Below, piece by piece: positions 36,297 through 48,186 of a stretch of DNA of 64,000 nucleotides. The notes below the pieces were generated by a model. That model did no database searches and was not told where the DNA came from. It saw only the letters and a list, made by a program, of their open reading frames with translations. The translations under genes and the position numbers were made by a program. Positions within the stretch are counted from its first letter, which is position 1, and every line of letters begins with the position of its first letter. Origin of the DNA: Okapia johnstoni (lineage: Eukaryota; Chordata; Mammalia; Artiodactyla; Giraffidae); contig CM044317.1 of the NCBI GenBank assembly GCA_024291935.2, forward strand, positions 20,978,230-21,042,229, written 5' to 3'.

Positions 36297-36570
36297 TTTC
36301 TTCTGTGTTCCCAATCACCACTTCGCTCTGGAAGACAAGGAGAGGAACCAGGCCAAGTTGCTGGTTACGCTCAGGACAGCCAGCTGGCCTTCTTCAGGAA
36401 TAAAAAGCACTTCCGTCCGCTGCTTCCCCCTCTGCTCCCCTTGGCCCCACGAACACCGACTTACTTCGTGGACTGCTTAGAAGAAGTGTTCGAAGAAACA
36501 TAATGCACCCTTTACTGCTTTAGAAAGTCTAGGTAGAGTTGCACCTCTTTTTTTTCCCCAAAATTAAGCT

Positions 36571-36775
36571 GAATTCAGGTGGCCCAGATGGTAAAGAATC
36601 TGCCTGAGTGCGGGAGACCCGGGTTCGATCCCCGGGTCGAGAAGATCCCTTGGAGAAGGGAATGGCAACTCACTCCAGTATTCTTGCCTGGAGAATCCCA
36701 TGGACAGAGGAGCCTGGTGGGCTACAGTCCATAGGGTCACAAAGAGTCGGACACAACTGAGTGGCTAACATTTCT
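36571..36775 (+). mobile_element. Bov-tA SINE
   Basis: A nearly full-length copy carries a well-preserved B-box-like segment (gggttcgatccccgggtcg), the 'cccatggacagaggagcctg' block and the 'agagtcggacacaactgagt' tail. It looks relatively young. Confidence 0.92.
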
Positions 36776-38297
36776 CTCTCACAAGTCCAAAGCACTCATA
36801 TTTCCCCCCAAATTGCGATGCCTGCCCCACTCAAGTAGAGGACCATCAGAGAGGGGAAGGGGGGTCGGGGGCAGTGTTGAGAGGGTAAAGGTAGGGGGGC
36901 CTGTGTGGTACTGCTGTTACTTGTGATCCCCCTAACAGCTCAGTCAGACACAGGCTAAAGTGAGTCTCAAAGAATTCAAGGAATTTGTCCAAACTAACCT
37001 ACACATAGTATAAAACTGAAGGTCAAACCCTGACTATTGAGGGTAGAGTCTAAGTTCTTCTGACACTGCACTGCTTCCCATGCTATTTCAGGTGTAAAGA
37101 CTGAATCTCTAGCCTGCCCCACCAAAATGACTACCTCCCCACCTCTGCCTTCTGTGTTCTTTCATCTAGATGTGCGGTGTTATCTGTTCTGGAGCTAAAA
37201 CCCTCTATGCTAACCCTGATACTCTTTTACCTCATATTCCAGTCAGCTTCTCAGCTCCAACAATTATCTCTTAAATCCACACCCTACACACACACACACA
37301 CACCCCTGCATCAGTCCTCTTACCCTGGGCCCTCATTTTCTTTTTCGGTTGTTGTGGCTCTAACTGGTCTCTCACCAGTCCATCTTGAACACTAACGACC
37401 AGGGTGATCTTTCTAAGAAACCAATTCCATGTTACTCTAGTCTGCATTATGCAACCAGTATACATTGCATATAGAATGATGTGTGAGGCCAGTGATGGAC
37501 AATTGGACAGAAAGGCTGAGTTTTGCAGAGAGAAGATGAAGCAGCAGTGGAGTAGGAAGAAGAGACAAAAAGGAAAGATGGACAGGACTTCTGGGGTTCC
37601 TGGAGACTTTCAATTTCTGCTTCCAGGCCCTCAGATTGGTCGGCCTCAGATTTAAGGCATCTATCCACTTAATCCCTTTTCCTCCTCTCTGAGCCCACTT
37701 GGGTTAAAGCCCTCCTGACTCTGATGCTCACCTGGCCTGTCCACCCCGTCACTCGCCCACAGGCTCTCTGTCCTTCAGCTCTACATGGTGGGCTCCTCAG
37801 GTCACGGGCTGGACATTTAGTGCATAATGTCCTTTCCAACTTCAAATCTAGACTGGTAAAACTCATTTGATATTTTGGGGAAAGTATTTGCTCCTCCTTG
37901 AAGCTTTCCATGAATCACAAGTGGCCTCTGCCTCCTCCGTGCTCCTGTATATGTCAACCACTACAGCTTCCTACTGCATTGCTTCCAAGGGTGCCGCCTC
38001 CTCTGAATCACAAATCCTTGATCAACCAGTACCTGATGCAGCAGTAGGTACAGCGTAGATATTCAGCAACTGTCTAGTACATGTGGAGGTCAGAATCCAT
38101 AGTCTGTAGGGTGTGCTATTGTTAGAGAGGGTCCCATTCCTATGACATGCTGGATATCATGGAAATCTTTCTAAACATGCTTCTACTGTTAAGTATTCAG
38201 ACCCACTTAATCTTTTCTGTGGTATCTCTAATTGTCTTGAAGAGATCTCTAGTCTTTCCCATTCTATTGTTTCCCTCTGTTTCATTGCACTATTCAC
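36776..38297. other. ZC2HC1B intron: unassigned, with an old MIR/L2-like background
   Basis: A MIR-like block in reverse orientation may lie near 36925-37085. A (CA)n tract is at 37287-37303. The region 37655-38060 resembles L2 3' sequence weakly. No gene is recognised. Confidence 0.45.
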
Positions 38298-38310
38298 TTA
38301 AGAAGGCTTT

Positions 38311-39113
38311 TTAAAAAAAATTAATTAATTTTAATTGGAGGCTAATTACTTTACAATATTGTAGTGGTTTTTGCCATACACTGACATGAATCAGCCATGT
38401 TTCCTGATCTTGAACCCCCCTCCCACCTCCCTTCCCATCACATCCCTCAGGATCATCCCAGTGCACCAGCCCTGAGCACCCTGTCTCATGCATTGAACCT
38501 GGACTGGCGATTTGTTTCACATATGGTAATATACATGTTTCAATGCTATTCTCTTAAACCATCCCACCCTCATTTTCTCCTACAGAGTCCAAAAGTCTGT
38601 TCTTAACATCTGTGTCTCTTTTACTGTCTCACATATAGGCTCATCATTAACATCTTTCTAAATTCCATATATATGCATTAATATACTGTATTGGAGTTTT
38701 TCTTTCTGACTTACTTCACTCTGTATAATAGGCTCCAGTTTCATCCACATTAGAACTGTATTCTTTTTAATATCTGAGTAATATTCCATTGTGTATATGT
38801 ACCACAGCTTTCTTATCCATTCCTCTGCCGATGGACATCTAGGTTGCTTCCATGTCCTGGCTATCGTAAACAGTGCTGCAATGAACATTGGGGTCCATGT
38901 GTCTCTTTCAATTCTGGCTTCCTTGGTGTGTATACCCAGCAGTGGGATTGCTGGGTCGTATGGCAGTTCTATTCCCAGATTTTTAAGGAATCTCTGCACT
39001 GTTCTCCACAGTGGCTGTACTAGTTTGCGTTCCCACCAACAGTGTAAGGGGGTTCCCTTTTCTATGCACCCTCTCCAGCATTTATTGTTTGTAGACTTTT
39101 TGATAGCAGCCAT
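38311..39113 (-). mobile_element. Young bovine L1 (L1-BT type), 5'-truncated, minus strand
   Basis: The flanks ttaagaaggcttt at 38298-38310 and 39114-39126 are a perfect 13-base target-site duplication. Minus-strand frame 39113-38658 is open for 151 codons and encodes the ORF2 C-terminal part (for example [16 protein letters not shown] and [14 protein letters not shown]). It is followed by the 3' UTR. The element is truncated inside ORF2, so it lacks the endonuclease and reverse transcriptase. The intact frame and perfect duplication indicate a recent insertion. Confidence 0.93.
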
Positions 39114-39152
39114 TTAAGAAGGCTTTCTTATCTCTCCTTGCTATTCTTTGGA

Positions 39153-39697
39153 AATTAAAAGACATTTGCTCCTTGGAAGAAAAGCTATGACACACCTAGA
39201 CAGTGTATTAAAAAGCAGAGACATCACTTTGCCAACAAAGGTCTGTATAGTCAAAGCTGTGACTTTTCCAGTAGTCATATATGGATGTGAGAGTTGGACC
39301 ATAAAGAAGGCTGAGTGCCGAAGAATTGATGCTTTCGAACTGTGGCGTTGGAGAAGACTCCTGAGAGTCCTTTGGACAGCAAGGAGATCAAACCAGTCAA
39401 TCGTAAAGGAAATCAACCCTGAGTATTCATTGGAAGGACTGATGCTGAAGCTCCAATACTTTGGCCACCTAATGTGAAGAGCTGACTCGTTGGAAAAGAC
39501 CCTGATGCTGGGAAAAATTGAGGGCAGGAGGAGAAGAGGACGACAGAGGATGAGGTAGTTAAATGGCATCACTGACTCAATGGACATGAGTTTGAGCAAA
39601 CTCTGGGAGACAGTGAAAGGCAAGGAAGCCTGCGTGCTAATAGTCCATGGAAGTTGCAAAGAGTTGGACATGACTTAGTGCCTGAACAATATAACAA
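39153..39697 (+). mobile_element. BovB (RTE) LINE 3' part, plus strand
   Basis: The plus-strand frame 39148-39477 encodes the C-terminal part of BovB ORF2 (MYGCESWT-like VIYGCESWTIKKAE, then RRIDAFELWRWRRLLRV). A stop interrupts it at 39475. The typical BovB 3' end, including 'gagttggacatgacttagtg', follows. It is 5'-truncated and inactive. Confidence 0.9.
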
Positions 39698-39858
39698 TCT
39701 TTTCTTGGCATCTAAGCCATGTTTACGAAACCAACGGTTTTCATAGTATACTGTAAGCTATGTCTCCAGTACCTTTGATGTGTATGGAGCTGTTTGCTGT
39801 TTCCAGTTGTTTTTATAAATCTATTGTCTTCTTGGTCCAGCTGTCATTTTACTTATTT

Positions 39859-40066
39859 GTTCAGTTCAGTTCAGTTGCTCAGTCATGTCCGACTCTTTGC
39901 GACCCCATGGACTGCAGCATGCCAGGCTTCCCCGTCCATCACCAACTCCCGGAGCCTACTCAAACAGTCCGTTGCGTCGGTGATGCCATCCAACCATCTC
40001 ATCCTCTGTCATCCCCTTCTCCTCCCATCTTCACTCTTTCCCAGCATCAGGGTCTTTTCCAATTTA
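39859..40066 (-). mobile_element. BovB 3' end fragment, minus strand
   Basis: The plus strand starts 'gttcagttcagttcagttgc' and ends 'cagcatcagggtcttttcca', the reverse complement of the last ~200 bases of BovB. Confidence 0.88.
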
Positions 40067-40545
40067 TAAGATCTGTTTTATTTATTTACTTTACATTGAT
40101 GACTCTGTGGCTTTGAATAGGCTGAATACCCCTCTCCACTGAGCAAATGCAAAGCTGTAGAACAGCCTCCTTGTGGCAGTTTCCTCCACTTATGCCAGTT
40201 TCACTTCAGGTTCTAAATACTATTGGGGGTGGTTAAAGCTGATGATAATCACCACTGGTTAGAGTCTTACCATAACCGTATAGAAACAATACTTAAGATA
40301 TCTAAGTCTTCAATCTAAGAATCTTCAGACCCTGTAGAGAATTTTTTCTACAACATCCCATGGTGCTGTTTAGCTGGAAAGTATTGCTCAAAAGTAGCCA
40401 AGTCCCATGAAGATGAGTGACAGTCACTGGCTGTCCCGATCCTCACAGTTCTCAGGACAGGTGATTTAGGTTCCCTTGCAAATTCTACCTGCGTTCCCCG
40501 GGCAGACAGGGGCACAGGAGCCAATACCTGGGGAGAGAGACATAC

Positions 40546-40685
40546 CTGTGCTCTGGATGCCAATCTGGCTGCTGTCTGGACTGGATCAAAGACTCGGCAA
40601 GAGGCTTGATCCTTGCAGAAATTAATATGTCGACTGGCCGCAGTTTCATTAAATCTCCTCATACAATATGGACACTGAATATAAT
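40546..40685 (-). CDS. ZC2HC1B: ZC2HC1B coding exon with the second C2HC zinc finger
   Basis: After the acceptor 'tatctttactttcag', the exon completes a split Asp codon (G|AT) and encodes 46 further residues: YIQCPYCMRRFNETAASRH, then INFCKDQ, then FDPVQTAARLASRAQ. The finger is C-x2-C-x11-H-x3-C, the C2HC pattern that names the family. All four ligands are intact. The donor is gtatgt at 40545. An extra Cys occurs after QAS where the human protein, as I recall, has Arg. The protein's molecular function is not established; two C2HC fingers suggest nucleic-acid or protein binding. Confidence 0.96.
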
Positions 40686-41005
40686 CTGAAAGTAAAGATA
40701 ACAATGAAAAGGCAATTAACATTTCCAAAACAACTCTGGAAGGGGGAGACTATACGAAATGAAATAAATAGAATATGAACTCTGCTCCAGCGTGAAAGAG
40801 TGAGGTACCAAACTCTGGTTTGAGACAGCCTGTTCCAGATGGGGAGACACGCAAGGGATCAGATAAAGGACAAGGTGGAGGAAAATTTTTCCACCTATGC
40901 ACTTATTTCAATTAGGAGTGTTCCCTTAAAATATTTACATGCTACACTTTTTTAGAAAATAGATTAATTATATATGTGGTACTGATGAAATCTGGCACTG
41001 ATGAC

Positions 41006-41210
41006 TGAGAAAGTGAAATTCGCTCAGTTGTGTCCGACTCTTTGCGACCCCGTGGACTATACAGTCCTTGGAATTCTCTAGGACACAATAACTGGAGTGG
41101 GTAGCCTTTCCCTGCTTTAGGGGATCTTCCCAACCCAGAGATCGAACCCAGAACCCAGGTCTCCCACATTGCTGGTGGATTCTTTATCAACTGAGCTATC
41201 TGGAAACCCA
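41006..41210 (-). mobile_element. Bov-tA SINE, minus strand
   Basis: The plus strand reads from the reverse-complement tail (gaaattcgctcagttgtgtc) to the head (gagctatctggaaaccca). It includes a duplicated 'gaacccagaacccagg' segment in the B-box region. Confidence 0.9.
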
Positions 41211-41515
41211 AATGACTAGGGAAGAGGGGTGGAATTTGAAACCAACTGTCACACTGCTTCAGCAATAACTAGATTTTCCCACTGAACTCCTAAGTGAGGA
41301 GACATTAATATGTTCAGAAAAGGGGTAAGGAAAAGGGAATAGGTGAGGGTTCAAAAAGACAAAAAGGAAATAAGGGATGCTAGGACTCCAGCTTCCAGTG
41401 TCAGAACTTCTCTGGCAGCTGCTGGGGCATGGAATCCTCTGAGGTCTAGGTGTAGGGTACTCGCTTGTCTCAGTCAGTCCCATCTGCAATTACTACACAG
41501 TGGGAGGGGCTTCCC

Positions 41516-41712
41516 TGGTGGCTCAGTGGTAAAGAATCTGCGTGCAATGCAGGAGACACGGGTTCCATTCCTGAGTTGGGAACAAAACCTGGAGAAGGAA
41601 ATGACAACCCATTCCAGTATTCTTGCCACGATAATCGCATGGACAGAGGGGCCTGGCAGGCTACAGTCCATGGGGTCGCATAGTTGGACACGGCTGAGCC
41701 ACTGAGCATGCA
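41516..41712 (+). mobile_element. Bov-tA SINE
   Basis: It starts GGGGCTTCCCTGGTGGCTC and ends near the 'gagcatgcacacacac' tail. Left and right flanks (cacagtgggag and cacagacagcgggag) may be a decayed target-site duplication. Confidence 0.92.
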
Positions 41713-42196
41713 CACACACAGACAGCGGGAGAAAGGAGAATTGCAAAAGATTCCCCGTCTTCTCAGATCAGGGAAATGCTCCCACATTCTGAGGCCAGGT
41801 TGGAACCTCTTCCCCCACAGCAATGGGGGTGGTGGGGGGTTGTGTTGTTTTGTTTTGCTTTAGGCACCTTGAAGGGATGACAAAGTGGATACTCAAGAGA
41901 TAGGATAATAACCATCTCTCCTCCCTGGAAGGATATGAGATAGTACCATCTTAAGCTCTGCATAGAAGTTTGGTTTAGTGTATAGCCAAAATCCCTACAT
42001 GTGTGAATAGATATTTAAAGTAGCGATATGTTCAAAGCTAAAGATTTTTTTGAAGGCATCTTTTTAAGCAGTTTGGGGAGTTTTCTTTTTCAACAAATTA
42101 CTTCCTAAAATGAATACTCATAAAATGAAAGAATTTGATAAGAAATTGAAATAAAAGAAATGGTTAACACTTAACTTTTACTTCACACTTTGATAG

Positions 42197-44213
42197 CTGT
42201 TGTTCAGTTGCTAAGTCATGTTCAACTTTTTGTGACCCCATGGACTGCAGCATGCCAGGCTTCCCTGTCCTTCACTGTCTCCTTGCTGCTGCTGCCGCTG
42301 CTAAGTCGCTTCAGTCGTGTCCGACTCTGTGCAACCCCATAGACAGCCGCCCACCAGGCGCCCCCGTCCCTGGGATACTCCAGGTAAGAATACTGGAGTG
42401 GGTTGCCATTTCCTTCTCCAATGCATGAAAGTGAAAAGTGAAAGTGAAACCACTCAGTCGTGTCTGACTCTTAGAGACCCCATGGACTGCAGCCTACCAA
42501 GCTCCTCCATCCATGGGATTTTCCAGGCAAGAGTACTGGAGTGGGTTGCCATTGCCTTCTCCACTGTCTCCTTGAGTTTGCTCAAATTCACGTCCACTGA
42601 ATCGGTGATGCCACCCAACCATCTCATTCTCTGTTGCTCCCTTCTCCTCCTGCCTTCAATCTTTCCCAGCATTAGGGTCTTTTCCAGTGAGCTGGCTCTT
42701 TGTATTAGGTGACCAAACTATTGGAGATTTAGTTTCAGCATCAGTCTTTCCAGTGAATATTCAGGACTGATTTCCTTTAGGATTGACTGGTTTGATCTCC
42801 TTGCTGTCCAAGGGACTCTCAAGAGTCTTCTCTAGCACCACGGTTCAAAAGCATCAGTTCTTCAGCACTCACCTTCTTTATGGTCCAATTCTCACATCCA
42901 TACATGACTACTGGAAAAACCATAGATTTGATTAGACAGAACTTTGTTGGCAAAGTGATGTCTCTGCTTTTTAATACAGTCTGGGTTTGTCATAGCTTTT
43001 CTTCCAAGGAGTAAGTGTCTTTTAATTTTGCAGCTGCAGTCACCATCCATAGTGATTTTGAACCCCAAGAAAATAAGATCTGTCACTGTTTCCACTTTTT
43101 CTCCATCTGTTTGCCATGAAGTGATGGGACTGGACGTCATGATCTTAGTTTTTTGAATGTTGAGTTTTAAGCCAGCTTTTTTGGGGGGAGGGGGTGGCTT
43201 AATTCTTCACTGTATGTCATGTAAGGGTTAAGTCAGCTTTTTCATGCTCCTCCTTCACCCTTATTAAGATCTTTTGTTCCTCTTCAGTTTCTGCCATTAG
43301 GGTGGTATCATCTGCATTATCTGAGGTGGTTGATATTTCTCCCAACAATCTTGATTCCAGCTTGTGATTTATCCAGCCTGGTATTTAGTACTCTGCACAG
43401 AAGTTAAATAAGCAGGGTGACAGTATACAGCCTTGATTACTCCTTTCCCAGTTTGGAACCAGTCTGTTGTTCTATGTCTGGTTCTAAATGTTTCTTATTA
43501 ACCTGCATACAAGTTTCTCAGGAGGCAAATAAGGTGGTCTGGTATTTCCATCTCTTGGAGAATTTTTCACAGTTCATGTGATCCACACAGTCAAAGACTT
43601 TAGCATAGTCAATGAAGCAGATTTTTTTTTTGCAATTCCCTTGATTTTTCTATGATCCAATGGATGTTGGCAATTTGATCTCTGGTTCCTCTGCCTTTTC
43701 TAAATTCAGTTTATACATCTGGAATTTCTTGGTTCACATACTTTTGAAGCCTAGTTTGAAGGATTTTGAACATTACCTTACTAGCATGTGAAATGAGCAC
43801 AATTGTATGGTAGTTTGAACATTCCTTGGCATTTCCCTTCTTTGGGATTGAAATGAAAACTGACCTTTTCCCATCCTGTGGCCACTTGTTGAGTTTTCCA
43901 AATTTGCTGGTATACTGAGGGCAGCACTTTTACAGCATCATCTTTTAGGATTTGAAATAGCTCAGCTGGAATTTCATCACCTCCACTAGCTTTGTTTATA
44001 GCAATGCTTCCTAAATCCCACTTGACTTCACACTCCAGGATGTCTGGCTCTAGGTGAGTGACCACAGCATTGTGGTTATCCAGATCATTAAGACCTTTTT
44101 TGTATAGTTCTTCTGTGCATTCTTACCACCTCTTCTTAATCTCTTCTGCTTCCATTAGGTCCTTACTGTTTCTGTCCTTTATTGGGCCTATCTTTGCATG
44201 AAATATTTTCTTG
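42197..44213 (-). mobile_element. BovB (RTE) LINE, long copy with reverse-transcriptase region, minus strand
   Basis: The plus strand holds the reverse complement of about 1.7 kb of BovB, from the 3' end (gttgttcagttgctaagtca) through the ORF2 C-terminal part into the reverse-transcriptase region. The minus-strand frame 44065-43781 shows reverse-transcriptase N-terminal wording (INKASGGDEIPAELFQILKD). Several stops and frameshifts break the reading frame. A BOV-A2 SINE is inserted at 42286-42561. The element is inactive. Confidence 0.9.
42286..42561 (-). mobile_element. BOV-A2 dimeric SINE inserted in BovB
   Basis: Two similar BovB-tail-derived monomers are joined by 'gaaagtgaaaagtgaaagtg'. 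Each includes 'gtcgtgtc(c/t)gactct' and 'gtactggagtgggttgcc'-type sequence. The flanking cactgtctccttg at 42273-42285 and 42562-42574 is a perfect 13-base target-site duplication of host BovB sequence, proving that the SINE came later. Confidence 0.93.
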
Positions 44214-44866
44214 TTGTTGTTCAGTCGCTCGGTCATGTCTGACTCTTTGCAACCCCATGGACTGCAGCACGCCAGGCTTCCCTGTCCATCACCATCTCCC
44301 TGAGTTTGCTAAAACTCACGTCCATTGAGCTGGTGATGCCATCCAACCATCCCTGTTCTCCTTTTGCCTTCAGTCTTTCCAAGCATCAGGGTTTTTTCCC
44401 AATGAGTTGGCTGTTCGCATCAAGTGGACAAAGTGTTGGAACTGCAGCTTCAGCATGAGTCCTTCCAGTGAATATTCGGGGTTGATTTCCTTTGGAATTG
44501 ACTGGTTTGAACTGCTTGCTTTCCAGTAGTAGCAGTGTTAAGTCACTCAGTCATGTCTGACTCTTTTCGACCCCACAGATTGCAGCTCTCCAGATTCCTC
44601 TGTCCATGGGATTCTCCACGCAAGAATACTGGAGTGGGTTGCCATTCCCTTCTCCAGGGGATCTTCCTGACCCAGGGATTGAACCTGGGTCTCTTGCATT
44701 GCAGGCAGAATCTTTATCATCTGAGCTACAGAGCTTTCACTCTCAAAAGTCTTCTCCAGCACTACAGTTCAAAGGCATCAATTCTTTGGGATTTAGCCTT
44801 TTTTACGGTCCACTCTCACATCCATACATGACTACTAGAAAAACCACAGCTTTGACTATATGGACC
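44214..44866 (-). mobile_element. Second BovB 3' fragment, minus strand, split by a SINE
   Basis: A new reverse-complement BovB 3' end starts at 'gttgttgttcagtcgctcgg' immediately beside the interior of the longer BovB copy. It resumes after the SINE with 'aaagtcttctccagcactac' and ends near 'tatggacctttc'. The 3'-end sequence occurs twice in the region, so this is a separate insertion. Confidence 0.88.
44535..44741 (-). mobile_element. Bov-tA SINE inserted in BovB
   Basis: The plus strand runs from 'gttaagtcactcagtcatgt' to 'tcatctgagctacagagct'. BovB sequence continues on both sides. Confidence 0.9.
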
Positions 44867-45034
44867 TTTCATCATTAATTCCATACTTACTGAACATCTA
44901 TTGCACTCCAAGTAACTTGGGGATACAATGTCTCTGTAATCATAGACCAAGCATTCTAATGCAGAAACAAAAATTTTCCCATGGTGACAAATTCCTTGAG
45001 CAAAATAAAAGAAGACAGCATTGGGAAATGGTGA

Positions 45035-45185
45035 AGGCTCTACAGCCTGCCTGACTGGTTTTGAGCCCCGCTCTTCACCTGCTACGTGTGTGCACTTGGG
45101 CACGTTACTTAACCTCCTTAAGCTTCAATTTCCCCAGCACCTACATATCACCTATTTCATTGAGGTGTTGTGAAAGTTACTTATG
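45035..45185 (+). repeat. MIR SINE
   Basis: It contains 'gcctgactggttttgagccc', 'gggcacgttacttaacctcc', 'cttcaatttccccagc' and 'gaggtgttgtgaaagtta' in MIR order. Confidence 0.7.
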
Positions 45186-45747
45186 ATAATCCACAGTGGG
45201 GCGTGGCACAGTGGGTGGGTGGAACATGCTGTTACTATAAGGAAACAGGCCCAGCCGGCTTGTGTTCCAAATATCAAACAAGGGAGAAACTGCTTATGAA
45301 AAGTAAAATAGAAAGTGCCATTAGCATGCAGAACTCATTTACGATAGCGCAGACAACCATCTAGGACCGAGTTCCTGGTTTAGTGGTTATTTCTTTAGTC
45401 TTACCAGCTGCAAAGTTACAATTTATACAGTTTATATCAGAGATACTGCTACTAAGTGAGACAGTTTGGTCAAAGACAATGATTATGGCAGTGACCATGT
45501 TGCTTCCTTAATCTGACTTGTTCATTTATTCATTGCACCTTTCTGGGGATTTGGCACTCACTATATCCCGCCATCGAGACAACCAAGCTGAAGTGTATTT
45601 TCCTGCTGACAAAAATCTCAGAGATGGCTAGAGGACTAGGCAGACAATTACAACGCTATGAAATAAGCTCCGAAAGGAGAAAGGCTCTAGGTCCTCCATG
45701 AGACCATAGGAGGAACCTGAAGCCCAGGCTTAAGAGGGCAGAGGAAG

Positions 45748-45909
45748 GGACTTCCCTGGTGGTCCAGTGGCTAAGAGTCCGTGCTCCCAATGCAGGGGGC
45801 CCGGGCTCAAGCCCTGGTCAGAGAACTAGATCCCACATGCCGCAACTAAGACCCAGCCACCCAGCACAGCCAAATAAATTAAAAAAAATATTAAAAAAAA
45901 AAAAAAGGT
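45748..45909 (+). mobile_element. CHR-type SINE (cetartiodactyl tRNA-Glu derived)
   Basis: It starts GGACTTCCCTGGTGGTCCAG, carries 'gcagggggcccgggctcaag' and ends in the 'cagccaaataaatt' region with an A-rich tail. Perfect flanks cagaggaag at 45739-45747 and 45910-45918 mark a 9-base target-site duplication. Confidence 0.92.
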
Positions 45910-45918
45910 CAGAGGAAG

Positions 45919-47095
45919 AGAAGATCAAATACACTGAGAATGGAAGTGGGTTTTTTTTCTGCAAAAATAATTTGAACACAGCATGACTGAGCTACACGCT
46001 CTACCCTCATCTCAATCCAAGTCTCCTCTTCCTCCGCCAGTAATGTCATAAAATCATGATGTGCTATTTCAACAGATAATGATTTTTAAAGTCTTACTCC
46101 AGATCTCATGAAAGATTAAAGTGGAAAATTAAGCATCGTTTGAAAATGCAAGCATTTTTTTGAATACTCATGTATCAATATATAGCCCTGTGAAACGATG
46201 AGCAAATATCCCAGGACTCACTGAAAATCCCAATTATAAATATTCTATATCACTGCCCCATAAGCTGTCACATAATCTTGGAAAGTTGAATGACTGCAAA
46301 CTCACTTAAGTCATAAGAATTAGAATATATACACGACTGAAGCGACTTAGCAGCAGCAGCAGCATATGCATGTCAAAAAACTGGGCCACAAAATAGGGAA
46401 TCATGCTGGGGGAAAAAAAAGGAACCAAACTCATATATAATAGACCATATGATTAATAACTCTAGTTATGTCTGTATAAATTTTCTAAGTATTTAAGCAG
46501 GAGGATATATGGGCTAATATAAAATCCCTGTGCAATCAAAATAATTGGATCATAATGAAAATGTGCTACTGGAGGTAATCATTTTGCTTGGTGCATAAAA
46601 TTATAATAAGGGCATGGGGAAGAATTTAATTATAAAACTATATTTTAGCATAAAAATTTAAAGGGCAGGAAAATAAACTGTACACTTGATGAGGCCTTAC
46701 AAAGGGAATTATTTATTTTAAAGAAACAATAATCCCCACATTTTAAATCCCACTGTGGAAATTACAGAAATTCACACAGTGGGACATCTGACATGCTTTC
46801 ACTATTCAACTACAGAACTAGAAGCTAGCCATCAACCCTGCAGCTTCTGCTATAAAATGAAGCAGTTCTCATAAAAGATACTTTTATTATACAAAGCTTG
46901 TTGCCAAAGTCTTATCAAAATTACAGCCATAGATCTTTCTATGGAACATCTTAAGGCAACAGACTATTCCAAGTCATATTTCCATTAGCATCTAGCAAAA
47001 GTGTAGCAGTTATTAAGAGTATTTTCTGGTATTAAGGTTCTGATGATTTTTTGGATGGTTTTTATAGTATTACACTGTGACTCTGTTTTACTTCT
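45919..47095. other. ZC2HC1B intron: AT-rich, no gene recognised
   Basis: Only a short BOV-A2-type tail with (CAG)n at 46331-46363 ('cacgactgaagcgacttagc') is recognised. The rest holds nothing I can name. Confidence 0.5.
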
Positions 47096-47228
47096 TATTT
47101 AATTTATTATTTATTTTTTGCTGTGCTGTGTGGCTTGCACAATCTTAGTACTCCAATCAGGGACTGAACCCATAACCCTGGTAGCAAAAGTGTGGAGTTC
47201 TGACCAGTGGACTGCCAAGGGAATTTCC
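47096..47228 (-). mobile_element. CHR-type SINE, minus strand
   Basis: The plus strand shows 'gctgtgctgtgtggcttgca', 'cagggactgaacccataacc' and 'ccagtggactgccaagggaa', the reverse complement of the CHR SINE. It is moderately diverged. Confidence 0.82.
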
Positions 47229-48076
47229 TTTTTTCTTTTACTTTTAAAAATTAACTTTGAGGAATAATTTACATGCAATAAAATGCACCTATTTGAATTC
47301 TGACAAATACATGAAGTTGTGTAACCAACCCAATTAAAATATGGAACAAGTTTATTAACTCCATAAGTCCCCTCATGCCCCGTTTCAGTCAATATTCTCC
47401 CAAACCCAGACTCCTATTTTCCTGTCACTAAAGATGAGTTACCCCTTGCATATCTTACTATAAGAGAGCATCCATGGTGCTACATGTATAGTTACACTTT
47501 CTTCTTACTGTTCAGCTGTATTCCATTTTGTAGATATTCCACAATTTGCTTATCCATCTACCTGCTGATGATCATTTTCAGTTGTTCCTAGTTTATGCTA
47601 TTTAAAGGAAGCTGCTATGACCATTAATATGTAAGTCTGTTTTAAGGACATGTTTTCCATTTTCTGCATAAATAGCTAGGAATGGAATTGCTGTATAGGT
47701 AAGTGTATGTTTAACTTAAGAAAATACCAGTGCAAAGTGACTATACTATTTTAGACTCCCAGTAGTAGCATATGAGAGTTCCAGCTGTTCTATATCTTGG
47801 CCATCACTTGTATTGTCAGTCTTCAATTTTAGCCATTCAAGTGGGTGTGTACTGGTATCTCACTGTGGTTTTAATTTACATGTCCCTGTTAAAAATGATG
47901 TTGAGTATCTTTTCATGTGCTTATTGACCATCTGTGTGACATTCTGTTCAAATACATCTCTTGCCTTTTCCTTATTGGGTTGTTGTCTTACTACTAAGTC
48001 ATAAGACTTCTTTAAATATTCTTGATATTTGACCTTCCTCAGATACATGTGTTATAAATATTTTCTCTTGTCCTAT

Positions 48077-48186
48077 GGCACCCCACGCCAGTACTCTTGC
48101 CTGGGAAACCCATAGACAGAGGAGCCTGGTAGGCTGCAGCCCATGGGATCGCGAAGAGTTGGACACAACTGAGCGATTTCACTTCA
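48077..48186 (+). mobile_element. Bov-tA SINE, 5'-truncated, in L1
   Basis: It contains 'cagtactcttgcctgggaaa' and 'gagttggacacaactgagcg'. Perfect flanks cttgtcctat at 48067-48076 and 48187-48196 are the target-site duplication of the host L1. Confidence 0.93.

Noticed and set aside
36571..36660. tRNA gene suggested by tRNA-like A/B-box sequence
   Set aside because: The sequence is the tRNA-derived head of a Bov-tA SINE, followed by the SINE body and tail; the same structure recurs many times in the window.
39148..39477. Reverse-transcriptase-like open frame as a host gene
   Set aside because: It is the C-terminal part of a 5'-truncated BovB LINE, with the same wording seen in several other copies here.
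40348..40728. 126-codon minus-strand ORF with its own Met as an independent zinc-finger gene
   Set aside because: The Met lies in the upstream intron. The finger is one internal exon of ZC2HC1B with clear splice sites at 40685 and 40546.
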